Shown here in pieces: positions 15,596 through 23,476 of a DNA stretch of 29,760 nucleotides. Within the stretch, counting starts at the first letter, position 1; each line of letters starts with the position of its first letter. Location: positions 1 to 29,760 of IMG/VR virus record IMGVR_UViG_3300023284_002254; one strand, written 5' to 3'. The DNA is from a virus. The translations under genes and the position numbers were made by a program. The notes under the pieces were generated by a model that did no database searches, had not been told where the DNA came from, and saw only the letters and a list, made by a program, of their open reading frames with translations.

Positions 15596-18500
15596 ATGGT
15601 TAATACCTTTAAAGGCAAAACCGCAATAGGCGTATCGCAGGCTGTTAATTCTGGTACCACGTCGAACGATGGAGACATCGAAGTTATCGACGCCTTTTCT
15701 GATGTACGTCCTGAGGTTGTTGGTGCCAGCAATGCTTTTACCATCACCGATGTAACGCCGACTTGGATTTGGGAGAGATTTGTAACGTGGCGGTTTACTG
15801 ACGATGCACCGCCGCCAACCGCGCAGATTACGGTTGACATGCCGGTTGGTTCGGGGCCGAATCCTAAACGTGGTATCATCGGAATTATTAACGCAACCAC
15901 GCAAGAGATCAAAGTCGAGATTACAGGACAATCGTTGCCCTCGCCGACCATCTTCGCGGGCGCTGCGGCGGTCCTGTGCAGTGATGGGGTTAATGTCGAG
16001 GTTTTGTCTTCGGGCGGCGGCACTCTGGAATCCCTAACTGATGTAGATACCCTGGTTGGAGAACCTATTGGAGACCACCTGACAATTAAAGCGGGTGGCG
16101 GCGCTGAATGGACCACACCGCCATCCGCTGGCGCGGGTGATGCCCTGCCGTTTGTGCTGTCGCCGAAGTGGCGTGGCGCTAGAATACAACCTAGCGCCGC
16201 TCAAACCAGCATCGGAACCGGTGTCGTTGAAGTCGTTTTCAACTCAACCAAGATTGACACCGACAGCATCGCGGACCTAGCCAACAACGCCCTTAAAGTT
16301 CCTGCGGGTGTGACCAAAATTCGACTGGCCGCATATATCCAGGTTCTCAATGCCGACACCGACGGGTTCCTGTTTATCGACTTTAAGATAAACGACGCCA
16401 GCCTCGCGGCGGATGGAGCAAGGTCGGCGGTACGATTCGAACGGCCTACTGCTGCAAGCGACTCTGAAATTTTAGCGATGACCCCGGCAATCGATGTCGT
16501 TGTAAATGACTCGTTCACTTTGAACGTACAGATCGGAGGAGACGCCACCGCCGATGTGTCGACCGAGACTTGGTACGAAATGGAAATTGTCGAAACCACT
16601 GACACCGTGCCGTCGCTGCGGACGGTGGTTGTCAACACGCCGCACAAGTTTCGTGGTGCCAAGATACGACCTAACACCGATCTCACTACTCAAAATTTCA
16701 CGACACCAGCTGTGGTGGCGATGAACGAGGTAGTCTCCGACACTGACCTCATCGCCGACTTGGCAAATGATAAATTGATCGTCCCGGCGGGCGTGAACAA
16801 GGTCCGCATCATTGGCCATGTAGAAATAGAAAATGCTGATGTTTCAACTGACCTACAAGTAAGCATCCAAAAAAATGGCACACCGTCGTGGGACGGTAAC
16901 CCCAAGCATAGGGGAAACAAATCGGACTCCGGTACTGCGGACCTATTTCACGGCGGTGTTAATACCGGAACTATTAACGTCTCAGCAGGCGACGACTTCG
17001 CCCTTGAAGTATTTATTGCAACAGATACATCTGTCATCGTTAAAGAGGGCGGCACCTTTATCGAGATGGAGTTGATCGAGTTCAACGGTGGCACTGCTGT
17101 GCCGACCGCATTCATCGCTATCCCGCCCGAACACAAAGGCGCGACCATCGATCTGTCGGTGGCTCAGTCCATACCGGATGCCGCATCTACGACTATCGTT
17201 AATTGGAATTCCCTGATGTCAGGCGGCAATACGTTCGATTCCGGCGATGGTGGTCCGCCGCAGCGGTTTTGGCTCGGTGTCAACCGCACTTTCGTCGATG
17301 GCGATGTAGATACCATCGACGACGAAATTACCGACACCGCGCACGGCTTCCAAAAGGGAGAGGGGCCAGTCCTGCTTAAATCAAGCGGAACCTTACCAGC
17401 GGGCCTCGCGCTGGCGACGAAATATTGGATTGGCGTCGTTGATGGCAACACCATTACTTTTCATACATCGCGCGCGAATGCGCTGGCCGGTACTCCCAAG
17501 GTCAATATTACGGCGGCAGCGGGCGGCGGAACCCACTCTCTTGAAACCGCCGATAACTTCGTCATTCCTGCCGGTATAGCAAAAGTTCGTTTGAGTGGGT
17601 CGTTGGTTTTTGCAACTGGGACGACCTCGCTCCGTTACATCTGCTTCATTGTAGAAGGTTTGAGTCCAACTACTATAGTACAGAAACGCTCACAACAGAC
17701 CGGCGATGACTCACCAAATACAAATTGCGACTCCGGAGTTAAGGATGTTGTGGAGGGTGAGATTTATTACCTCCAAGCCTTCCAAGATAGTTCTGCCGCT
17801 GTCGATGTAAATGCCAGTGTTGGGACTCTTTTTGAAATCGAGGTCGTCGAGGAAATCCGCCCCGTTACCTTCCCCAACGTGACGGTGAGGCCACCAACAC
17901 GCATTGTGACGGCATCGTTGAGTGTTGCCATCGCTGACGCCAACCTGACCAGTTCGACCGCTGTCGCGTGGGATCAGGTTGACGAGCAGACCGAGGTTTT
18001 TTGGCTCATAGGTGCGCCCACGCGGATCACAATTCCCAACATAACGGACATACTTCGGGCCAGCTTCAATATCAGAGTCCAGTTTACGAACGTCACGGGT
18101 GACGACGGCGACATAGAAGTCAAACTCCGCAAGAACGGGGCGACTGACATTGATATTATCAGGCACCAGGGTAACAAGACCGATGCCTCACCCATCGTCG
18201 GCCTTACTGTCACCGACGTGCCAATCGCCGCGAACGACTATTTCGAAGTCTTCGTGGTGACGAACGGTGCCGATGTTCTAATTGGTATCGGCAAGTCCAG
18301 CTATTTCACGATGACGGTGACCGAGACGAACGACAACATCCTCGCGCTGGACCCGTCCAATGTCATTATTAATGGTAACATGGATATCTGGCAACGAGGT
18401 ACGACTTTTATACCGGCTGTGTCTAACACTACCGGCCCTGATGGATTTCAGTGGTTCCAAGTCGGTGTGGGGGTTGTTGATATGCTACAAAGCACGTCTG

Positions 18501-19375
18501 TTCCGAATGGCCTTTCCGATTTTTCGCTTCAAATAGATGTCACTACTATAGACGCCACAATAGATGCTGGTGACTTTTATACTCTTGTTTATAGTGTCGA
18601 GGGTTATGATGCACTTCGGGTTGGTTTTGGTACGTCCGATGCTACTAAATTAACACTTAGCTTTTGGGCGCGTAGTCCTAAAACTGGTATTCATTGTGTA
18701 GCTTTTCGAAATTCTGCGATCAATCGCTCCTACGTAGTCGAGTACACAATCGCCGTCGCAGATACACTTGAAGATTTCCATGTCACGTTGACTGCCGATA
18801 CGGGTGGTACTTGGCTTACGGACAACGGCGTGGGGGTAAGTATAACTTGGGCCTTAGCTGTTGGGGCTAATTTTCAGGGTGTCGCGAACACTTGGAACTC
18901 TGCTAATGACTTTGCGACTTCTAACCAAGTCAATGTCATGGACAACGTGGCCAATAATTTCCACATTGCTGATGTTCGTCTGGTGGTCGGTGGTCGGCCT
19001 GTAAAAACTACTCGTCGACTATTTGCCTTGGAAGACATCGCCACCAGAAGGTATGCGTGGGTAATCAAGCCGGGAGCAAGTGATAATTTTGGTGTCGGAC
19101 AAGCTATCTCGACAACAATCGCACACATTTTTATTCCCTTCCCGACCCAAATGAGAGTAGCCCCGTCCCTTGCCATATCGGCAGCGGGAGATTTTGACCT
19201 TACAACTGCGTCCGGTAGTCTGGAGCCGGTTACCGCCTTAACAATACTCCAGGTCAGTGTTGATGGGGTTACTCTCAGCGCGACCGTGGCAGCGAATATT
19301 GTTGCCGGGGATGCAACACAACTACTAGATGACGGCGGTGGAAACGCTGAAATAACCCTTAGTGCGGAGCTATAA
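15596..19375 (+). CDS. Tail fibre / receptor-binding protein with four jelly-roll-like repeats
   Basis: A 1259-residue fibre. Residues 1 to about 185 form an adaptor-like N-terminus. Four related units of about 150 residues follow, starting near residues 187, 342, 505 and 756 (16154, 16619, 17108, 17860). Each has a front such as 'KWRGARIQPS' or 'HKFRGAKIRPN', a middle 'VPAGVTKIRL' or 'VPAGVNKVRI' strand, and an end 'WYEMEIVET' or 'FIEMELIEF'; the pattern resembles C1q/TNF-type jelly rolls. Unit 3 carries an inserted module. The C-terminal part from about residue 915 begins 'NVIINGNMDIWQRGTTF', a signature of phage fibre receptor-binding tips. AAGAGGG precedes the start. Codon use is CGN-rich and C/G-ending, unlike the core genes, suggesting exchange of the fibre between phages. 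Receptor type is unknown. Confidence 0.85.
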   Translation: MVNTFKGKTAIGVSQAVNSGTTSNDGDIEVIDAFSDVRPEVVGASNAFTITDVTPTWIWERFVTWRFTDDAPPPTAQITVDMPVGSGPNPKRGIIGIINATTQEIKVEITGQSLPSPTIFAGAAAVLCSDGVNVEVLSSGGGTLESLTDVDTLVGEPIGDHLTIKAGGGAEWTTPPSAGAGDALPFVLSPKWRGARIQPSAAQTSIGTGVVEVVFNSTKIDTDSIADLANNALKVPAGVTKIRLAAYIQVLNADTDGFLFIDFKINDASLAADGARSAVRFERPTAASDSEILAMTPAIDVVVNDSFTLNVQIGGDATADVSTETWYEMEIVETTDTVPSLRTVVVNTPHKFRGAKIRPNTDLTTQNFTTPAVVAMNEVVSDTDLIADLANDKLIVPAGVNKVRIIGHVEIENADVSTDLQVSIQKNGTPSWDGNPKHRGNKSDSGTADLFHGGVNTGTINVSAGDDFALEVFIATDTSVIVKEGGTFIEMELIEFNGGTAVPTAFIAIPPEHKGATIDLSVAQSIPDAASTTIVNWNSLMSGGNTFDSGDGGPPQRFWLGVNRTFVDGDVDTIDDEITDTAHGFQKGEGPVLLKSSGTLPAGLALATKYWIGVVDGNTITFHTSRANALAGTPKVNITAAAGGGTHSLETADNFVIPAGIAKVRLSGSLVFATGTTSLRYICFIVEGLSPTTIVQKRSQQTGDDSPNTNCDSGVKDVVEGEIYYLQAFQDSSAAVDVNASVGTLFEIEVVEEIRPVTFPNVTVRPPTRIVTASLSVAIADANLTSSTAVAWDQVDEQTEVFWLIGAPTRITIPNITDILRASFNIRVQFTNVTGDDGDIEVKLRKNGATDIDIIRHQGNKTDASPIVGLTVTDVPIAANDYFEVFVVTNGADVLIGIGKSSYFTMTVTETNDNILALDPSNVIINGNMDIWQRGTTFIPAVSNTTGPDGFQWFQVGVGVVDMLQSTSVPNGLSDFSLQIDVTTIDATIDAGDFYTLVYSVEGYDALRVGFGTSDATKLTLSFWARSPKTGIHCVAFRNSAINRSYVVEYTIAVADTLEDFHVTLTADTGGTWLTDNGVGVSITWALAVGANFQGVANTWNSANDFATSNQVNVMDNVANNFHIADVRLVVGGRPVKTTRRLFALEDIATRRYAWVIKPGASDNFGVGQAISTTIAHIFIPFPTQMRVAPSLAISAAGDFDLTTASGSLEPVTALTILQVSVDGVTLSATVAANIVAGDATQLLDDGGGNAEITLSAEL
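16154..18336 (+). repeat. Four tandem protein-level repeats in the fibre
   Basis: Units start at about 16154, 16619, 17108 and 17860. Shared anchors are: a basic-aromatic opening (KWRGA, HKFRGA, EHKGA; weaker in unit 4), a central proline-containing strand (VPAGV, VPAGV, IPAGI, IPNIT), a 'HRGNKSDSG' or 'HQGNKTDAS' loop in units 2 and 4, and a closing strand with 'EMEIVE', 'EMELIE', 'EIEVVE' or 'TMTVTE'. The DNA is diverged, so these are old duplications rather than recent copies. Confidence 0.7.
17275..17560 (+). other. Beta module inserted within fibre repeat 3
   Basis: Unit 3 is about 90 residues longer than its sisters. The extra part reads 'ITDTAHGFQKGEGPVLL', 'SGTLPAGLALATKYWIGVV' and 'GGGTHSLET', a pattern (HGf, LPaGL, ywV, final G-T-H) that recurs in many phage tail proteins as a mobile beta domain. 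The repeat resumes at 'NFVIPAGIAKVRL'. Confidence 0.55.
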
Positions 19376-19377
19376 AA

Positions 19378-19617
19378 ATGGCTGATTACAAGCTAACGAA
19401 TTTTGGTGTCACACATGTAGATGGCGTTGATGCTCCTAATGAACCGGGAAATGCGGATTGGGAGCGATATCAAGACTGGCTTAAAGAAGGCAATACACCC
19501 GATCCAGCCGACCCGGCCCCTGTACTGGTAAAGGTCTTGACGCCCGATGGTCTGGCGGCACTGCTTGAAACTAAAGGTGTCTTGTCGAGTGCTGAGATCG
19601 AGGCAGCAAAAGTATGA
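19378..19617 (+). CDS. Small fibre-associated protein
   Basis: A 79-residue acidic protein translated from an ATG two bases after the fibre stop. Its core 'NADWERYQDWLKEGNTPDPADP' resembles the 'W..Y..WL.eGNtP.PaD' segment found at the ends of many phage tail and fibre-linked proteins. The C-terminus is helical (SAEIEAAKV). The tight spacing suggests coupled expression with the fibre. It could be a fibre assembly helper or a minor structural subunit; no sequence feature decides between them. The match is to a recurrent motif rather than to a family of known function. Confidence 0.6.
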   Translation: MADYKLTNFGVTHVDGVDAPNEPGNADWERYQDWLKEGNTPDPADPAPVLVKVLTPDGLAALLETKGVLSSAEIEAAKV

Positions 19618-19646
19618 TTGGTAGAAAGGTTTTAACGACCTATAAA
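19618..19646 (+). promoter_or_regulatory. Candidate sigma70-type promoter before the lysis genes
   Basis: TTGGTA at 19618-19623 and TATAAA at 19641-19646 are 17 bases apart, matching four of six and five of six consensus bases. The element lies in one of the few gaps in the window, directly upstream of the holin candidate. The 8-base string CCTATAAA also occurs in the 3160-3209 gap, but without a -35 match. Such a site can arise by chance. Confidence 0.3.
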
Positions 19647-19659
19647 TATGGAGACAAGA

Positions 19660-19890
19660 ATGCTCGATCCTTCAAGTGAGAAGAGTGAAGTATTGAACGT
19701 AAAACCAAAAGCAGTTTCTCCGCTAGCAGCGGGGGCTGGGGGCGGCCTGCTAGTGTTCTGGCTCTGGAACGAATTTGTTCCAGGACACCCAATGCCCGCG
19801 GAAGTAGGTATTGTGGTGGCAACTGCTATGATGGCAGTCACTGGGCCAATACATAGACGATTGGAGAGGTGGGGGAGGAAGGGAGGATAG
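19660..19890 (+). CDS. Small membrane protein, holin candidate
   Basis: A 76-residue protein with two hydrophobic stretches, 'VSPLAAGAGGGLLVFWLWNEF' (about residues 18-38) and 'AEVGIVVATAMMAVTGPI' (about 47-64), separated by a short Pro/Gly-containing turn, and a positively charged C-terminus (RRLERWGRKGG). This matches small two-segment holins that make holes in the inner membrane to release the endolysin. I chose the ATG at 19660 over the one at 19648 because GGAGA (19650-19654) sits at a normal distance before it, while the upstream ATG has no ribosome site. It is followed by spanins and an endolysin, which strongly supports a lysis role. Holins share little sequence, so the identity rests on topology and context. 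Confidence 0.7.
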   Translation: MLDPSSEKSEVLNVKPKAVSPLAAGAGGGLLVFWLWNEFVPGHPMPAEVGIVVATAMMAVTGPIHRRLERWGRKGG

Positions 19891-19891
19891 A

Positions 19892-20356
19892 ATGTTAAAA
19901 GGACTGGTGGTCTTTGTAGTACTAATGTTAGTGGGAGGGTTCTTAGCGGGAGTCTGGTTTTTTGTTAAGGATATCGAAGCAGCGAAAGACGCACTGATAG
20001 CGGATAATGCTACATTAGGGGAGGCAATAAAACAACAGCAAGCAGCCCTGCTTGCGACACAAGAAGCAATTCAGACCTGGAAGGAGGCTGCAGCTGAACA
20101 ACAGGTGGTGATGGAAGCAGTTTTGGATGAAAATAGAAACGTGGCGCAACAGGCGAGGAAGTTGAACGATGTCTTTAAACGGCACGATCTCGATCGTTTG
20201 GCAGGGGCGAAACCGGGTCTCATCGAGCGTCGTGTTAACGATGGGACTGCTGCTATTTTCGGCGTGCTCGAGTCTGCAACCACTCTCGATAGAGACAATT
20301 CCAACAGAGGTAGAACTACCGGACCAGATAAAGATACCAAATCCGGAACCAATTAG
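19892..20356 (+). CDS. Inner-membrane spanin (Rz-like)
   Basis: A 154-residue protein with one N-terminal membrane anchor (residues about 4-25, VFVVLMLVGGFLAGVWFF) and a periplasmic coiled coil (about 28-105, rich in Ala, Glu, Gln and Lys), the layout of Rz-type i-spanins that help fuse inner and outer membranes in the last step of lysis. A conserved-looking 'RKLNDVFKRHDLDRLAGAKPGLIERRVNDG' block follows the coil. The start is one base after the upstream stop, behind a strong GGGAGG. Its second half overlaps the outer-membrane spanin gene, read in another frame; within the overlap codon choice shifts towards C/G-ending codons, as expected when two frames share DNA. Confidence 0.8.
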   Translation: MLKGLVVFVVLMLVGGFLAGVWFFVKDIEAAKDALIADNATLGEAIKQQQAALLATQEAIQTWKEAAAEQQVVMEAVLDENRNVAQQARKLNDVFKRHDLDRLAGAKPGLIERRVNDGTAAIFGVLESATTLDRDNSNRGRTTGPDKDTKSGTN

Positions 20357-20558
20357 GACCGAACCCGTAATATGGGAGATAATTACTCCGAAAACTTTAC
20401 CGGAGGGAGATTTTGTTTTCTTCTCGATGAACGCGCAGAACTATGAAGCCTTGACGAGGAATATGGCAGAAATAACAAGGTGGATTAAGGGAGCAGCTTG
20501 GAGGCTACAATTCTATCGGGGAGAAGGGAGCTTAGACGCTTTAAAAGGGGAGGAATAA
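20169..20558 (+). CDS. Outer-membrane spanin lipoprotein (Rz1-like), overlapping the i-spanin gene
   Basis: A 129-residue lipoprotein read in the +1 frame relative to the i-spanin gene. A signal sequence (VVLTMGLLLFSA) ends in a lipobox-like FSAC with Cys33; Ser at +2 fits outer-membrane sorting. The next 45 residues are proline-rich (Pro at spaced positions through PLSIETIPTEVELP and beyond), typical of Rz1 proteins. The C-terminal part (NAQNYEALTRNMAEITRWI) is helical. GAGG at 20155-20158 is a suitable ribosome site for the ATG at 20169. The gene starts inside the i-spanin gene and ends about 200 bases beyond it, an overlapping rather than fully embedded arrangement. It ends one base before the endolysin ATG. 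Confidence 0.8.
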   Translation: MSLNGTISIVWQGRNRVSSSVVLTMGLLLFSACSSLQPLSIETIPTEVELPDQIKIPNPEPIRTEPVIWEIITPKTLPEGDFVFFSMNAQNYEALTRNMAEITRWIKGAAWRLQFYRGEGSLDALKGEE

Positions 20559-21089
20559 ATGTCGAGGGATATAGAACTGTTAAAGCCACTCTTTAAGATG
20601 AAGGTGGTGGAACTGTTAGAGAGGACAAAAAAGAGGGGATTCATACTAAGGCCATTCTATACTCTGAGGAACGCGGAAGAACAAGCAAAATTGTGGAGGC
20701 AATCCCGCACTTCGGAGGAAATCCACAGGATGGTAAACAAATTAAGGCAGGAACAAGCCCCGTATTTAGCGGATACCCTAGAGAATGTGGGACCCCAATT
20801 TGGGAGGTGGGCAACAAATGCTCTGCCAGGGCAATCCTGGCACAATTGGGGAGAAGCGGTAGACTGCTACGTGCTACTTGAGAATGGCAAGGCAGTTTGG
20901 GCGGCAGCACATCCAGGATATAAAGTGTATGCGGAGGAAGCGAAAGAACTAGGAATGACCGCAGGATTCTTCTGGGGAAGGAAAGATGCTGTACACGTGC
21001 AGTCAAGAGGGGATGCAGTACGTTCAATAAGGACTTGGCCAGAGATCAACGACGAAATGCAAAGACGTTATTTTGAACCACCAACTTGA
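20559..21089 (+). CDS. Endolysin, M15-type peptidase
   Basis: A 176-residue zinc peptidase of the VanY/L-alanyl-D-glutamate endopeptidase group that cuts peptidoglycan stem peptides during lysis. The hallmark SxHxxGxAxD motif is complete at Ser93-Asp102 (SWHNWGEAVD, ligands His95 and Asp102), and the third ligand is His146 in 'DAVHVQ'. The upstream 'LRPFYTLRNAEEQAKLWRQ' is the usual substrate-cleft region. The length fits a single-domain lysin with no separate wall-binding domain and no signal peptide, so export would need the holin. A strong GGGGAGG precedes the ATG, which follows directly on the o-spanin stop. A cell-wall remodelling role other than lysis is possible but unlikely here. Confidence 0.93.
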   Translation: MSRDIELLKPLFKMKVVELLERTKKRGFILRPFYTLRNAEEQAKLWRQSRTSEEIHRMVNKLRQEQAPYLADTLENVGPQFGRWATNALPGQSWHNWGEAVDCYVLLENGKAVWAAAHPGYKVYAEEAKELGMTAGFFWGRKDAVHVQSRGDAVRSIRTWPEINDEMQRRYFEPPT

Positions 21090-21104
21090 TAGGAAGGAAA
21101 GACG

Positions 21105-21539
21105 ATGAAAGTGTTACAGAGTACACTGTTACTGTTTGTGGGTGTTTTTGCACTCGCAGCCTGTGACACAATTTTTCAAAATGTACCGGAAACGTTGGAC
21201 CAAAAGGCTTTTGCCCTTTACGGTAGTTTTGTGGCAGTGGAGGAAGTGGCTGCGAATATCGTGGAAAATCCAGCAACTCCGGATGGGGTGGTGAACGCTA
21301 TTGCAGCGACTGACCGGGTGGCGAAGCCATTGGCAGACACAATGGTGGCAGCAGCACGAGAAGTGTCGGAGGTGCGAGCTGAAATTGAAGTGGTGGAGAA
21401 GGCGGGGGGAACTCCTGCTGACGTACTACTGAACAAATTAGCTCTAGGGTTGACTACCCTGCAAAGAACCTATACGGAAGCGAGGCCGGGCATCAACGCC
21501 CTACTCACTGCGGTAGGAACTTTCCAAGAGGACCAATAG
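21105..21539 (+). CDS. Phage-encoded lipoprotein, unknown function
   Basis: A 144-residue protein with a clear lipoprotein signal: a basic start, a hydrophobic core (LLLFVGVFALAAC) and a canonical LAAC lipobox with Cys20. Asp at +2 is the inner-membrane retention signal in enteric bacteria, so it may stay in the inner membrane, unlike the o-spanin. The mature part is Ala/Val/Glu-rich and predicted helical, with no recognised domain. A good ribosome site (AGGAAGG) precedes the ATG. Its place after the endolysin suggests late expression. Superinfection exclusion or a lysis accessory role are possible because both are known for phage lipoproteins, but nothing in the sequence proves either. Confidence 0.75.
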   Translation: MKVLQSTLLLFVGVFALAACDTIFQNVPETLDQKAFALYGSFVAVEEVAANIVENPATPDGVVNAIAATDRVAKPLADTMVAAAREVSEVRAEIEVVEKAGGTPADVLLNKLALGLTTLQRTYTEARPGINALLTAVGTFQEDQ

Positions 21540-21566
21540 AATTAACCAAGAGAAAGGACGAAAAAG

Positions 21567-21824
21567 ATGGCGTTAGCACTGCCCTCGTTGGAATCAGCAG
21601 AAACACTGAATGCCGAATCAGTAATAAGGTTTCTTAACCTGGGTCTCGGAATCGTGATGTCCGGTATCGATGTGGTCAACAAGTTAAGTGCGTTAGACCT
21701 GAAAATCGGGGAATTTATCGCGGAGGGACGTGATCCGACAGACGATGAATGGGCCGAACTGAAGACACGATCAGATGTGGCCCACGATCGGATACAAGAA
21801 GCCGCAGATTCTCCACAGGAGTGA
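21567..21824 (+). CDS. Small acidic protein, unknown function
   Basis: An 85-residue protein I do not recognise. It has an amphipathic to hydrophobic helix (VIRFLNLGLGIVMSGIDVV, about residues 19-37) followed by a strongly acidic helical part ending in DSPQE. The hydrophobic part is marginal as a membrane span. AGAAAGGA lies before the ATG. It is the last gene before the terminator, so it belongs to the late transcript. The motif 'RDPTDDEWAELKTRSDVAHDRI' resembles helical tails in small phage proteins of unknown role. An antiholin or lysis regulator is conceivable only from location. Confidence 0.6.
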   Translation: MALALPSLESAETLNAESVIRFLNLGLGIVMSGIDVVNKLSALDLKIGEFIAEGRDPTDDEWAELKTRSDVAHDRIQEAADSPQE

Positions 21825-21849
21825 TCCTCCCCCCAACGCTCCGTGGACG

Positions 21850-21872
21850 GCGCCCATGCCTCCCGTGGGCGC
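21850..21872 (+). other. Hairpin upstream of the terminator
   Basis: GCGCCCA (21850-21856) pairs perfectly with TGGGCGC (21866-21872) around a 9-base loop. No U-run follows, so it is not a terminator by itself, but it lies 8 bases before the terminator stem and could act with it, protect the 3' end of the transcript, or form a protein site. Confidence 0.55.
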
Positions 21873-21878
21873 GGGAAA

Positions 21879-21913
21879 GGGCTCGGTGTATGAAAGTGCA
21901 CCGAGCTCTTTTT
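21879..21913 (+). terminator. Intrinsic terminator after the late genes
   Basis: GCTCGGTG (21881-21888) pairs with CACCGAGC (21899-21906) in an 8-bp perfect, GC-rich stem around a 10-base loop; two more pairs can form with the bases just outside. It is followed by TCTTTTT (21907-21913). This is the clearest terminator in the window and divides virion/lysis genes from replication genes. It is placed unusually close to the next start at 21917. Confidence 0.85.
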
Positions 21914-21916
21914 GTT

Positions 21917-23476
21917 ATGGATGAAGCAAGAATTTTAACAGCGTCGCAGCTGAAGCTGAGACCAAACCCCTATTTAAAGGACCTGGATACCCCCTACCTG
22001 TTCCAGAAGAGGGGGTCGTTGATGATGCTTGTCCGACCGAGGATGATACTTGGAGATGATGTGGGACTAGGGAAGACCCTCGAGGCGATCGTAACAATAT
22101 CCTACCTGAAAACATTTAAGCCAGAGACTAAATTCCTGATACTGACAGAAATGACCGCGTTTAAACAATGGCTGGCTGAATTCGTGTGGCTAACAGAAGG
22201 ATTGAGAGTAAAACTAATAAATACAGTGACCCATCCAGTTCCTTCAGTAAGAGCAAGAGCATTCAGACAACACGGAGCAGACGTGTTGATTACGGGGTAC
22301 AGCCAAATATACAACTACTGGAGGTATATCGCGGAAGGTCTATCGCCACGGTGGGTTATGTTTGCGGACGAACCGTCCTACTTTAAGACGGTAGGAACAA
22401 CACTACACTCGAAAATGTTTGATCTAGTAAATGGACGACAGGGAGCTGTGAGATCCTATGGACTGACAGCGACAATAATAGAAAATAAACTGGCCGAAGC
22501 ATTCGGAGTGATGAGAATACTGACACCAGGAATATTACCCTCAGAACCTCAATTTGAGAGAGACTACTGTATTATAGTAGAGAAAAATAGAAGAAGACTA
22601 GTGGTAGGGTACAAGAATTTAGATCACTTTCGAAAGACAATAGACCCGGTTTTTTACGGCCGTTTGTGTGATGATCCGGAAGTGGAACAGGAATTACCAG
22701 AATTGAACACGAAGGACGTGCCAATATTACTAGGCCTGGAACAGTCAAAGAAATTACTGGAGGCGATGGACAAGATTATTGCAATGCCGGACGGGGCAAC
22801 AAAGAGGTTAGAAATACTACCCGCGCTGACAATGGCGCAACTAATAGCAGACGATCCAAGGACGGCAGGATTTGACATAAAGGGGGAGAAGACGAAGGCG
22901 CTGAAAGAAGCCCTGTTGAACAGTCTGATGGGAGAACGAGTGGTAGTCTACTCGAAATTTAGAAGAACACTGGATCTATTGGAGAAGGAGATTAATGGGG
23001 TTGGTCTAGAGGTGGTGCGAATAACAGGGAAGGAAACCCAAAATCAGAAAGACAGGTCAAAAGAGCGATTTATGAGTGATGGACTAGACCACTGTGCAAT
23101 ACTACTACTGAATAAAGCGGGACAGCGGGCAATCAACCTGCAAAAGGGAGCGCACCTGTTTTTTTATGACCTACCCTGGAGTTACGGACTTTATCGTCAA
23201 ATAGTCGGAAGACTGAAAAGAACAGGATCAACTCACAAAAGAATTGGAGTGTATAGAATGTTAGGGTGTCTTCATCCTGATGTGGTTGCAATGGCGGGGG
23301 GCTCTGAAAGGACTATTGACCATTATACCCTGGATGTTCTGATGAGAAAGTTCGAACTATGGAAAATAGTTACAGGGGACAAGGACACGATAAAAGCGAC
23401 AGAGAGTGATCTGACGGATTTGATGCAAGAGATAAGGGCCTCGACCAAGGCGTATAAAATTAGAGGAAGAGTTTGA
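21917..23476 (+). CDS. SNF2-like superfamily 2 DNA helicase
   Basis: A 519-residue ATP-dependent DNA translocase. N-terminal RecA-like domain: a Q-motif-like 'DTPYLFQKRGSLMML', Walker A 'GDDVGLGKT' at residues 46-54, Walker B 'DEPS' at 151-154 (DExx variant), and motif III 'LTATI'. C-terminal domain: 'ERVVVYSKFRRTLDLL' (motif IV), 'LLLNKAGQRAINLQKG' (motif V) and motif VI 'QIVGRLKRTG' with Arg432 and Arg435. Such phage SNF2-like helicases sit in replication clusters and may remodel forks or displace bound proteins. I chose the ATG at 21917 because the family starts shortly before the Q motif; an in-frame ATG at 21890 would lie inside the terminator hairpin, though AAAGGG lies before it. The stop overlaps the next start. 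Confidence 0.9.
   Translation: MDEARILTASQLKLRPNPYLKDLDTPYLFQKRGSLMMLVRPRMILGDDVGLGKTLEAIVTISYLKTFKPETKFLILTEMTAFKQWLAEFVWLTEGLRVKLINTVTHPVPSVRARAFRQHGADVLITGYSQIYNYWRYIAEGLSPRWVMFADEPSYFKTVGTTLHSKMFDLVNGRQGAVRSYGLTATIIENKLAEAFGVMRILTPGILPSEPQFERDYCIIVEKNRRRLVVGYKNLDHFRKTIDPVFYGRLCDDPEVEQELPELNTKDVPILLGLEQSKKLLEAMDKIIAMPDGATKRLEILPALTMAQLIADDPRTAGFDIKGEKTKALKEALLNSLMGERVVVYSKFRRTLDLLEKEINGVGLEVVRITGKETQNQKDRSKERFMSDGLDHCAILLLNKAGQRAINLQKGAHLFFYDLPWSYGLYRQIVGRLKRTGSTHKRIGVYRMLGCLHPDVVAMAGGSERTIDHYTLDVLMRKFELWKIVTGDKDTIKATESDLTDLMQEIRASTKAYKIRGRV

Noticed and set aside
16154-18336. Possible diversity-generating retroelement target in the fibre
   Set aside because: No reverse transcriptase gene, template repeat or adenine-biased variable region was seen in the window.
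19630-19654. Slight resemblance to a T7-type promoter (ACGACCTATAAATATGGAGA)
   Set aside because: Only a scattered match; no single-subunit RNA polymerase gene is in view. A sigma70-type reading of the same region fits better, and the GGAGA part is the ribosome site of the next gene.
21749-21916. N-terminal extension of the SNF2-like helicase frame
   Set aside because: The translation is Arg/Cys/Pro-rich, runs antagonistically through the end of another gene and through two hairpins, and the family begins near the later Met.
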